Shown piece by piece: positions 32,196 to 39,563 of a stretch of DNA of 39,563 bases. A program made the position numbers and the translations under genes. The notes under the pieces were generated by a model. It had not been told where the DNA came from. It saw nothing but the letters and a program-made list of their open reading frames with translations, and did not search any database. The DNA comes from Streptomyces sp. DH37 (GTDB taxonomy: Bacteria > Actinomycetota > Actinomycetes > Streptomycetales > Streptomycetaceae). The DNA lies in NCBI RefSeq assembly GCF_029813835.1, contig NZ_JARVKV010000065.1:1-39563 (forward strand). Reading direction: 5' to 3'. Position 1 is the first letter of the stretch. Every line of letters begins with the position of its first letter.

Positions 32196-34427
32196 ATGAC
32201 ACACGACCACCCCGGCGCCGGCACGCCCACGACGCGGCGCTCGGTGCTGCGCGGCACGGCCGCCGCGGCCGCGACGGCCGGGCTCTCCGCCGGCCTGCCG
32301 CACCCCGCGGCCCACGCGGCGCCGCGCCCGTCCGCCGCCGCCGGACGGCAGCCGTACCGCTGGCGCGGCGTGGCCATGGGCGGCACCGGCTTCGTCTCCG
32401 GGATCCTCTTCCACCCGCGCGTGCGCGGGCTGGTCTACGCCCGCACCGACATCGGCGGCGCGTACCGCTGGGACGACCGCGCCGCCCGCTGGATCCCGCT
32501 GACCGACCACATCGGCTGGGACGACTGGAACCTCCTCGGGGTCGAGGCCGTCGCCCTCGACCCCGCCCACCCCGACCGCCTCTACCTGGCGCTGGGCACC
32601 TACGCCCAGCCCTGGGCGTCCGACGGGGCCGTGCTGCGCTCGGACGACCGGGGCGCCACCTGGCGGCGGGCCGACCTGCCCGTGAAGCTCGGCGCCAACG
32701 AGGACGGCCGCGGCACCGGCGAACGCCTCCTGGTCGACCCCCGCGACAGCGCCGTGCTGTGGCTGGGCACCCGGCACGACGGCCTGTGGCGCTCCACCGA
32801 CCGGGGCGCCACCTGGGAGCGCGACACCTCCTTCCCCGCCGTGCCCGTCCCCACCGGCCAGGGCGTCACCACCCTGACCGCCGCCGGGCGCACCCTCTAC
32901 GCGGGCTGGGGCGACGGCGGCGGCACGGGCCCGGCCCTGTACCGCACCACCGCGGACGGCGGCTGGGAGCCCGTACCCGGCCAGCCCACCGGCCCCGCCA
33001 CCGCCGTCCCCCAGCACCTGGCGCACGCCCACGGCGTGCTGTACGCCACCTACGCCGACGCCCCCGGCCCCAACGGCCAGAGCGACGGCGCGGTCCACGC
33101 ACTGGACCTCGCCACCGGGCGGTGGAGCGACCTCACCCCCGTCCGCCCCGGCGGCGACGACACCTTCGGCTACGCGGGCCTGGCCGTCTCCGCCCGCCGC
33201 CCGGGCACCCTGGTGGTCTCCACCAACAACCGCTGGGCGAAGGTCGACACCGTCTTCCACTCCACCGACGGCGGAGCCACCTGGACCTCGCTGCGCGAGC
33301 GGGCCGTCATGGACGTCTCCGAGACGCCGTACCTCGCCTGGGGCGGGGAGGAGCCGAAGTTCGGCTGGTGGACGCAGGCGCTCGCCCTCGATCCGTACGA
33401 CACCCGGCACGTGCTGTTCGGCACCGGCGCCACGATCTACGGCACCCGCGACCTGACGCACTGGGCCCCGCGCATCCGGGGCCTGGAGGAGGCGTCGGTG
33501 CGCAAGCTGATCAGCCCGCCGGCCGGGCGCGCCCGTCTGCTCTCCGCCCTCGGCGACATCGGGGGCTTCCACCACGACACCCTCACCGCCTCCCCGGCCC
33601 GCGGCTTCTACGCCAACCCCGTCTTCGGCACCGCCACCGGCCTGGACCTGGCCGCGCTGAGGCCCTCGTACGTGGTGCGCACCGGCTGGGGCGACGGCGG
33701 CAACGGCGCCCTCTCCCGCGACGGCGGCCGCACCTGGACCCCCTTCGCCACCCAGCCGCCCCCGGCGAAGGACGCGCCCGGACCGATCGCCGTCACCGCC
33801 GACGCCGGCGCCCTGATCTGGGCCCTCGTCCACTGGGACGGCACCCGGTACCCCGCCTGGCGCTCACAGGACCACGGCGCTACCTGGACCGAGATCCCCA
33901 CCTTCCCCGCCGGCGCCACCCCGCTCGCCGACCCCCTCGACCCGCGGACCGTCTACGCGTACGACACGGCCGCCGGCACCGTCGCCGTCTCCCGCGACGC
34001 GGGCCGCACCTTCACCGCCGCCGCGACCGGACTGCCCGCCGGGGACCGCGAGTACCAGCTCGCCGCCACCCCCGGCCGCACCGGCCACCTGTGGCTCTCG
34101 GCCAAGGAGAACGGCCTCTTCCGCTCGTACGACGGCGGCCGCACCTTCACCCGCGACGCGAACCTCGCCGCCTCCCACACCCTCGGCTTCGGCAAGGCCG
34201 CCCCGGGCGCCCGCCACCCGGCCGTCTACCACGTCGCGCGGCTCGCGGACTCGGCCCTCACCGCCGTCCACCGCTCCGACGACGGCGGCCGCACCTGGAT
34301 CCGCATCAACGACGACGCCCACCAGTGGGGCTGGACCGGCCAGACGATCACCGGCGACCCGCGCCGCCACGGCCGCGTCTACCTGGGCACCAACGGACGC
34401 GGCGTCCAGTACGGGGACCCCCTGTGA
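32196..34427 (+). CDS. GH74 xyloglucanase, Tat-secreted
   Basis: The 743-aa extracellular endo-xyloglucanase would cut the xyloglucan backbone. The N-terminus carries a twin-arginine signal (TTRRSVLRG, then Ala-rich to about AHA-A at residue 41). The mature enzyme is two seven-bladed beta-propellers with repeated Asp-box-like S-D-G-TW motifs. The two catalytic Asp motifs are recognisable: ARTDIGGAY at about residue 85 and LGDIGGF at about residue 455. There is no carbohydrate-binding module. The ATG at 32196 has GAGG 9 bases upstream; a GTG at 32181 is the alternative. Its stop overlaps the GH42 start as GTGA. Confidence 0.92.
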   Translation: MTHDHPGAGTPTTRRSVLRGTAAAAATAGLSAGLPHPAAHAAPRPSAAAGRQPYRWRGVAMGGTGFVSGILFHPRVRGLVYARTDIGGAYRWDDRAARWIPLTDHIGWDDWNLLGVEAVALDPAHPDRLYLALGTYAQPWASDGAVLRSDDRGATWRRADLPVKLGANEDGRGTGERLLVDPRDSAVLWLGTRHDGLWRSTDRGATWERDTSFPAVPVPTGQGVTTLTAAGRTLYAGWGDGGGTGPALYRTTADGGWEPVPGQPTGPATAVPQHLAHAHGVLYATYADAPGPNGQSDGAVHALDLATGRWSDLTPVRPGGDDTFGYAGLAVSARRPGTLVVSTNNRWAKVDTVFHSTDGGATWTSLRERAVMDVSETPYLAWGGEEPKFGWWTQALALDPYDTRHVLFGTGATIYGTRDLTHWAPRIRGLEEASVRKLISPPAGRARLLSALGDIGGFHHDTLTASPARGFYANPVFGTATGLDLAALRPSYVVRTGWGDGGNGALSRDGGRTWTPFATQPPPAKDAPGPIAVTADAGALIWALVHWDGTRYPAWRSQDHGATWTEIPTFPAGATPLADPLDPRTVYAYDTAAGTVAVSRDAGRTFTAAATGLPAGDREYQLAATPGRTGHLWLSAKENGLFRSYDGGRTFTRDANLAASHTLGFGKAAPGARHPAVYHVARLADSALTAVHRSDDGGRTWIRINDDAHQWGWTGQTITGDPRRHGRVYLGTNGRGVQYGDPL

Positions 34428-36463
34428 CCCCCTCGCGCCGGCCCTCGCTGGGCGACGCCGCCCGCGGCCGGATCCTCTACGGCGGCGACTACAACCCCGA
34501 GCAGTGGCCCGAGCCGGTCTGGCACGAGGACATGGAGCTGATGCGCGAGGCCGGGGTCAACCTCGCCACCGTCGGCGTCTTCTCCTGGGCCCGCCTCGAA
34601 CCCCGCCCCGGCGCCCGCGACTTCGGCTGGCTCGACCGCGTCCTGGACCTGCTCCACGCCAGCGGCGTCGGCGCCTGCCTGGCCACCCCCACCGCCTCCC
34701 CGCCGCCCTGGATGGGCGCCCGCCACCCCGAGACCCTGCCGCGCGACGAGACCGGCGCGGTCGTCTGGTACGGCTCGCGCAACCACTTCTGCGCCTCCTC
34801 GCCCGTCTACCGCGACCACGCCCTGCGCATCACCGCCGACCTCGCCGACCGCTACGGCGACCACCCCGCCCTGCGGCTGTGGCACGTGAACAACGAGTAC
34901 GGCACCGCCTGCTGGTGCGACACCACCGCCCGCCACTTCCGCCGCTGGCTGCGCACCCGCTACGGGAGCCTGGAGGCGCTCAACGAGGCCTGGGGCACGG
35001 CCTTCTGGAGCCAGCGCTACGACTCCTGGGGCGAGATCATCCCGCCGCGCCGCGCCCAGTACATGGCCAACCCCACCCAGGAACTGGACTTCCGCCGCTT
35101 CACCAGCGACGCCCTGCTGGAGTGCTTCACCGCCGAACGCGACGTCCTGGTGGAGCGCACCCCGCACATCCCCGTCACCACCAACTTCATGCCGTTCTTC
35201 GTCGGCCAGGACGGATGGGCGTGGGCGGAACGGGAGGACGTGGTCTCCGTCGACCTCTACCCCGACCCCGCCGACCCCGAAGGGCCCGACGGCGGAGCGT
35301 GGGGCGCGCTGGTGCAGGACCTCACCCGCTCCCAGGCGCGCGGACCCTGGCTGCTGATGGAGCAGGCCGCGGGCCCCGTCAACTGGCGCGGCGTCAACCA
35401 CCCCCGGCCCGAGGGCCTGACCCGCCTGTGGTCGCTCCAGGCCGTGGCCCGGGGCGCGGACGGGATCTGCTTCTTCCAGTGGCGCCAGTCCCGGCAGGGC
35501 AGCGAGAAGTTCCACTCCGGGATGGTCGGCCACGCCGGGGCGCGCGGCCGGACCTTCCGCCAGGTCCGCGAACTGGGCGCGGACCTGGGGAGGCTGGCCG
35601 GGGTCACGGGCGCGCCCGTGACCGCGAGGGCGGCCGTCCTGCACGACTGGAACGCCTGGTGGGCCACCCTCTCGGCGGGCCGCCCCTCGTCCCGCCTCAC
35701 CTACGAGCAGCCCCTGCGCGCCTGGCACCGCGCCCTGTGGGAGTCCCACCTGACCTGCGACTTCGCCCACCCCGAGGCGGAGCTGGACGGCTACGCCCTG
35801 GTCGCCGCCCCCCATCTGTACCTGCTCACCGACGCGGCCCTGGACAACCTCGCCGCCTACGTCCGCGGCGGCGGCACCCTGGTGTGCGGCTTCTTCACCG
35901 GCGTCGCCGACGAGGACGACCGGGTGCGCGAGGGCGGCGTGGACGCCCGGCTGCGGACGGTGCTGGGCATCGGCACCGTGCACGAGTGGTGGCCGCTGGA
36001 CGAGGGGGAGGCCCAGCCGCTCACCCCCCTCTCCGGCGCGGACGCCACCGGCACGCTGTGGCGCGAGGACATCGAGACGGCCGGCGCCGAGACCGTCGCC
36101 GCCTACCGGGGCGGCGAACTCGACGGCCGCCCCGCCGTCACCCGCCACGCCTTCGGCGACGGCACCGCCTGGTACCTGTCCACCCTCCCGGACCCCGCCG
36201 CGCTGCGCGCCCTGCTGTCCCGCGCGGCCGGCGAGGCGGACGTGCGGCCCCCGCTTCCCGGACTGCCCGCGGGGGTGGAGGCCGTACGCCGCGGCGCGTG
36301 GCTGTTCCTCCTCAACCACCGGCGCGAGCCGACCGCCGTCCCCCTGCCCGCCCCGGCGACCGACCTGCTCACCGGCCGCCGGTACGAGCGCGAGGCGCCG
36401 CTCGGCCGCTACGGCGCCGCCGTCCTGCGCGGGGAACCGCCCGCGCCGGGAGGCGGCGGCTGA
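34424..36463 (+). CDS. GH42 beta-galactosidase
   Basis: The 679-aa enzyme has no signal peptide, so it is cytoplasmic. It has the GH42 opening ILYGGDYNPEQWPE, the acid/base Glu158 in HVNNEYG and the nucleophile Glu313 in LMEQAAG, then a trimerisation domain (about 395-600) and a short C-terminal beta domain. In this locus it most likely removes galactose from the side chains of imported xyloglucan oligosaccharides; that substrate is inferred. The GTG at 34424 overlaps the GH74 stop. The C-rich 56-base gap to GH12 contains only a GGAAGG ribosome binding site. Confidence 0.92.
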   Translation: MTPSRRPSLGDAARGRILYGGDYNPEQWPEPVWHEDMELMREAGVNLATVGVFSWARLEPRPGARDFGWLDRVLDLLHASGVGACLATPTASPPPWMGARHPETLPRDETGAVVWYGSRNHFCASSPVYRDHALRITADLADRYGDHPALRLWHVNNEYGTACWCDTTARHFRRWLRTRYGSLEALNEAWGTAFWSQRYDSWGEIIPPRRAQYMANPTQELDFRRFTSDALLECFTAERDVLVERTPHIPVTTNFMPFFVGQDGWAWAEREDVVSVDLYPDPADPEGPDGGAWGALVQDLTRSQARGPWLLMEQAAGPVNWRGVNHPRPEGLTRLWSLQAVARGADGICFFQWRQSRQGSEKFHSGMVGHAGARGRTFRQVRELGADLGRLAGVTGAPVTARAAVLHDWNAWWATLSAGRPSSRLTYEQPLRAWHRALWESHLTCDFAHPEAELDGYALVAAPHLYLLTDAALDNLAAYVRGGGTLVCGFFTGVADEDDRVREGGVDARLRTVLGIGTVHEWWPLDEGEAQPLTPLSGADATGTLWREDIETAGAETVAAYRGGELDGRPAVTRHAFGDGTAWYLSTLPDPAALRALLSRAAGEADVRPPLPGLPAGVEAVRRGAWLFLLNHRREPTAVPLPAPATDLLTGRRYEREAPLGRYGAAVLRGEPPAPGGGG

Positions 36464-36519
36464 GCGGCACCCCATCCCCCGCCCCATCCCCCCACCCCCC
36501 ACACCGGAAGGCCCCCACC

Positions 36520-37383
36520 ATGAGCGACCGCACGACCCCCCGCCGCGGCGGGCAGCGCACCGCCCGGATCGGCACCGCCCGGATCGGCACCGCCGTCGCC
36601 GCCGCGCTGACCGTCGCGGCGTCCCTCACGACGGCTTCCCCCGCCGCCGCAGCCGCCCCCGCCGCCCCCGCCGCGCCCGCGGCTCCGGCGGCCGCCGCGG
36701 CGCAGACCTGCGAGGCCTTCGGGACGATCCCGATGGGCAAGTACTACGTGAACAACAACCTCTGGGGCCAGGACTCCGGCCAGGGCCGGCAGTGCGCCTG
36801 GGACACCCACCGCAGCGGCGACACCATCGGCTGGGGCACCGAGTGGGAGTGGTCCGGGGTGTCCCACGAGGTGAAGTCCTTCACCAGCGCCGTCCTGGGC
36901 TGGCACTGGGGCTGGCGGTCCGGCGACACCGAGCTGCCGGTGCGGCTGTCCGACGGCCGGCCCGTGCGCACCTCCTGGAACTACACCGTCAGCTCCGCCC
37001 CCGGCACCATGAACGTCGCCTACGACCTGTGGCTGCACGACAAGGTCGCCGAGGACTGGGAGGACCAGCCCACCGACGAGGTCATGATCTGGACCTACCG
37101 CTCCGGCGGCGCGGGCCCCCTGGGGCAGAAGACCGGCACCGTGAACGTCGGCGGCGCCGCCTGGGACCTCTACCAGGGCGACATCGGCTGGAAGGTCCAC
37201 TCCTTCGTGCGGACCGCCAACACCACCTCCGTCCGCCTGGACCTGAACGACTTCCTCAGGGTCCTCCAGCAGCGCGGTTCGGTCGGCTCCGCCAAGTACC
37301 TCTCCAGCGTCCAGGCGGGCACCGAGGTGTTCACCGGCAAGGGCCGCCTCGACACCTCGGCCTACTCCGTCGACGTCGGCTGA
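36520..37383 (+). CDS. GH12 endoglucanase, secreted
   Basis: The 287-aa secreted glucanase has a signal peptide to about residue 45, an Ala-Pro-rich linker, and a GH12 catalytic domain from TCEAFG (about 64) to the end. The nucleophile Glu187 lies in TDEVMIW and the acid/base Glu269 in AGTEVFTG. GH12 enzymes cut beta-1,4-glucans, some preferring xyloglucan, which fits the locus. There is no carbohydrate-binding module. A 15-base direct repeat in the signal region (36563-36592) duplicates RIGTA. The ATG at 36520 has GGAAGG upstream. It is last in the operon before the terminator 37396-37436. Confidence 0.93.
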   Translation: MSDRTTPRRGGQRTARIGTARIGTAVAAALTVAASLTTASPAAAAAPAAPAAPAAPAAAAAQTCEAFGTIPMGKYYVNNNLWGQDSGQGRQCAWDTHRSGDTIGWGTEWEWSGVSHEVKSFTSAVLGWHWGWRSGDTELPVRLSDGRPVRTSWNYTVSSAPGTMNVAYDLWLHDKVAEDWEDQPTDEVMIWTYRSGGAGPLGQKTGTVNVGGAAWDLYQGDIGWKVHSFVRTANTTSVRLDLNDFLRVLQQRGSVGSAKYLSSVQAGTEVFTGKGRLDTSAYSVDVG

Positions 37384-37395
37384 CGCCCCCGCGAA

Positions 37396-37436
37396 GCGGA
37401 CGGCGCCGGCGGATGCGGTCCGCCGGCGCCGTCCGC
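37396..37436. terminator. Bidirectional hairpin terminator
   Basis: A perfect 18-base-pair stem starting GCGGACGGCGCC with a 5-base loop lies between the convergent GH12 and GH31 genes. Confidence 0.88.
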
Positions 37437-37462
37437 GTACCGCGGGGCGCCCGCCGGCCGCC

Positions 37463-39511
37463 TCAGTCCCCCCGGACCGGCAGCTCGGCGCCGTCCCGCA
37501 GGAACAGCGGGATCCGCTCCAGCGGCGCGGGCACGGTGACCGGCCCGCCGCCGGGGTAGGTCCGGCCCGTCCAGGCGTCCGTCCACTCCGCCCCGGCCGG
37601 AAGGTGCACGGTGCGCTCCCGGGCGCCCGCCTCCAGCACGGGCGCCACCAGCAGGTCGGGCCCGAACAGGTAGGCGTCGGAGACCTCCCACGCGGCCGGG
37701 TCGCCGGGGAACTCCAGGAACAGCGGGCGCATCGGCGGCAGCCCCTCGGTGTGGGCGGTGCGCATCTGCTCCAGCACGTACGGCCGCAGCCGCTCGCGCA
37801 GCCGCAGGTACGCCTCCAGGATCCCCCCGGCCTCCTCCCCGTAGGACCACACCTCGTTGGGGCCGCCGGTCATCCCCGGGCCCAGCGGCATGCCGGGATC
37901 GCGGAAGCCGTGCAGCCGCATCAGCGGGGAGAGCGCCCCGAACTGGAACCAGCGCACCATCACCTCGCGGTACGCCGGGTCGTCCGGGTCGCCGCCGTGG
38001 AAGCCGCCGATGTCGGTGTTCCACCAGGGGATGCCCGACAGGGCGGTGTTGAGCCCGGCCGCGATCTGGCGCCGCAGGGTGGCGAAGTCGGTGCCGATGT
38101 CGCCCGACCACAGGGCGGCGCCGTAGCGCTGGGAGCCCGCCCAGGCCGACCGGTTGAGCGAGATGATCTCGCTCTCGCCCTCGGCGGCCAGACCGTCGTG
38201 GACGGTGCGGGCGTTCTCGCGCGGGTAGAGGTTGGAGACCTCCTGGCCGGGCCCGGCGTGGTAGCGCAGATTGGCGGCGAAACCGGGCTTGAGCTCGGGC
38301 TCGCCGGCGTCCAGCCAGAACGCCGTGATGCCGTACGACAGGTAGTTGTCGCGGATGCGGGACCACACGAAGTCGCGGGCGTCGGGGTTGGTGGCGTCGT
38401 AGAAGGCGACCTGGACGGGCTCGGCCACGCCCTTGTCCGGCCAGTCGGCGTGCGCCAGCGGCCCGTACTCGGTGCCGATGAACAGGCCCTGCTGCTCCAT
38501 CGGCCGGTGGTTCTCGCTCAGCGGCGAGACCGAGGGCCACACCGAGACCACCAGCTTCACGCCCAGCTCGTCCAGCTCCTTGACCATGGCGGCCGGGTCG
38601 GGCCACTCGGCGGGGTCGAACCTCCACTCGCCCAGGTGCGTCCAGTGGAAGAAGTCGCAGACGATCGCGGACAGCGGCAGACCGCGCCGCCTGTACTCGC
38701 GGGCCACCGAGAGCAGTTCGTCCTGGGTGCGGTAGCGCAGCTTGCACTGCCAGAAGCCGGCCGCCCACGCCGGCAGCATCGGGGTGCGGCCGGTGGCGGC
38801 GGAGTAGCGGCGCTGGGCGTCGGCCGGGTCGCCGGCGGTGATCCAGTAGTCGATCTGGCGGGCGGAGTCGGCGACCCAGCGGGTGCCGTTGTGCGCCAGC
38901 TCCACGCGGCCGACGGCCGGGTTGTTCCACAGCAGGGTGTAGCCGCGGCTGGAGGTCAGCACGGGGACGGAGACCTCGGCGTTGCGCTGGACGAGGTCGA
39001 TGACGGCGCCCTTCTGGTCCAGCAGCCCGTGCTGGTGCTGGCCCAGCCCGTACAGCCGCTCGCCCTCGTAGGCGGCGAAGCGCTGCTCCAGGCGGTGGTA
39101 GCCGTTGCCCGTGGCGGTGTGCAGCCGGGAGCCGGGCCACCAGAAGTGGGCGCGGTCCTCGGACAGCAGCTCGGCGCCGTCGGCGGTGCGCACGAAGCGG
39201 AGCATGCCGTCGACGCTCACCACGGCGGTGATCGCGCCGCAGGTCACCAGGGCGTGGTCGTCCTCGACGCGGATGTCCGGCCCGGACCCGGCGGGCGGCG
39301 GGTCGGCCAGGAGCGCGCCCGGCAGCCCGTCGAGGACCGGGCCGCCCAGCCGGGCCCGGACCCGTACGGCGTCCGGGCCCCACGGCTCGACGAGCACGGT
39401 CTCCTGCCGCCCGCGCCACTCCAGCGCGCCGTCGCGCGTGCGGAAGGTGCCGCGGGTGGGGGAGGACTGCGCCAGGGACGAGGGCGGGGGGGAGAAGGCG
39501 GGTGTGGACAC
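37463..39511 (-). CDS. GH31 alpha-xylosidase
   Basis: The 682-aa enzyme has no signal peptide and would act in the cytoplasm. It has the YicI-type GH31 layout: an N-terminal beta domain, then the (beta/alpha)8 barrel with nucleophile Asp401 in FWLDAGEPE and acid/base Asp471 in WSGDIGTDF, then C-terminal beta domains. In a xyloglucan pathway it removes the alpha-1,6-xylose from the nonreducing end of oligosaccharides, letting the GH3 and GH42 enzymes act in turn. The GTG at 39511 has AGGAG just upstream. Its promoter lies at or beyond the right edge of the window; no operator palindrome is visible in 39512-39563. Confidence 0.9.
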   Translation of the reverse strand: MSTPAFSPPPSSLAQSSPTRGTFRTRDGALEWRGRQETVLVEPWGPDAVRVRARLGGPVLDGLPGALLADPPPAGSGPDIRVEDDHALVTCGAITAVVSVDGMLRFVRTADGAELLSEDRAHFWWPGSRLHTATGNGYHRLEQRFAAYEGERLYGLGQHQHGLLDQKGAVIDLVQRNAEVSVPVLTSSRGYTLLWNNPAVGRVELAHNGTRWVADSARQIDYWITAGDPADAQRRYSAATGRTPMLPAWAAGFWQCKLRYRTQDELLSVAREYRRRGLPLSAIVCDFFHWTHLGEWRFDPAEWPDPAAMVKELDELGVKLVVSVWPSVSPLSENHRPMEQQGLFIGTEYGPLAHADWPDKGVAEPVQVAFYDATNPDARDFVWSRIRDNYLSYGITAFWLDAGEPELKPGFAANLRYHAGPGQEVSNLYPRENARTVHDGLAAEGESEIISLNRSAWAGSQRYGAALWSGDIGTDFATLRRQIAAGLNTALSGIPWWNTDIGGFHGGDPDDPAYREVMVRWFQFGALSPLMRLHGFRDPGMPLGPGMTGGPNEVWSYGEEAGGILEAYLRLRERLRPYVLEQMRTAHTEGLPPMRPLFLEFPGDPAAWEVSDAYLFGPDLLVAPVLEAGARERTVHLPAGAEWTDAWTGRTYPGGGPVTVPAPLERIPLFLRDGAELPVRGD

Positions 39512-39563
39512 GGGGCTCCTGAGGGGCTCGTCGGCGTGCGGGCCGGTCGGGCGGGGGAGGGGG

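Noticed and set aside
1..39563. CRISPR arrays, tRNA or rRNA genes, complete insertion sequences.
   Set aside because: No regularly spaced repeats, cloverleaf-like sequences, rRNA segments or intact transposases were seen on either strand.

Overview
The window is chromosomal DNA of a Streptomyces or close actinobacterial relative. GC is very high with strong third-position GC bias, GTG and TTG starts are common, and the genes typical of that genus are present: rlmN, a TPP-riboswitch thiBPQ operon, a futalosine-pathway deaminase, a PucR/GABA cluster, and MsiK-style sugar transporters lacking their own ATPase. No rRNA, tRNA or CRISPR array was seen.

Region 1 (1-1.7 kb) is a small foreign island at the 5' end of rlmN. 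The start region of rlmN is present twice, about 1.5 kb apart, with an identical 19-base core at 157-175 and 1699-1717, as left by a tyrosine-integrase element. Between the copies lie TGGGCCGT iterons near both ends, an apparent integrase C-terminal remnant, a 146-base imperfect hairpin, and one lower-GC gene whose protein carries an RNAMEH motif of HEPN ribonucleases. I read this as a decayed integrative element that kept one candidate defence or toxin gene.

Region 2 (1.7-9 kb) is core: rlmN, then a TPP riboswitch and thiB-thiP-thiQ (thiamine uptake), then a reverse-strand ABC ATPase/permease pair whose ATPase has a degenerate signature motif.

Region 3 (9.3-23.1 kb) is a putrescine/GABA catabolic neighbourhood: gamma-aminobutyraldehyde dehydrogenase, gabT, a second aldehyde dehydrogenase (candidate succinate-semialdehyde step) and a PucR-type regulator. 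Mixed in are a glycerophosphodiesterase, a probable aminodeoxyfutalosine deaminase, a DUF4190-like membrane protein, a PAP2 phosphatase, a VirD4/TraG-like membrane ATPase and a secreted zinc carboxypeptidase. Several convergent gene pairs are separated by strong hairpin terminators.

Region 4 (23.2-25 kb) is decaying: a low-complexity small ORF, a phosphotriesterase-family protein that has lost every expected metal ligand, and a frameshifted metallophosphoesterase.

Region 5 (25-39.5 kb) looks like a complete xyloglucan utilisation locus. It holds a GH3 beta-glucosidase, a sugar ABC transporter (lipoprotein plus two permeases), GH74 endo-xyloglucanase, GH42 beta-galactosidase, GH12 endoglucanase and GH31 alpha-xylosidase. 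Both divergent promoters between the GH3 gene and the transporter carry the same perfect palindrome, TCGAAGCGCTTCGA, just downstream of the -10 box, a typical LacI-family repressor arrangement. The inferred flow is extracellular cleavage by GH74/GH12, oligosaccharide import, and intracellular trimming by GH31, GH42 and GH3. The regulator is not in the window.
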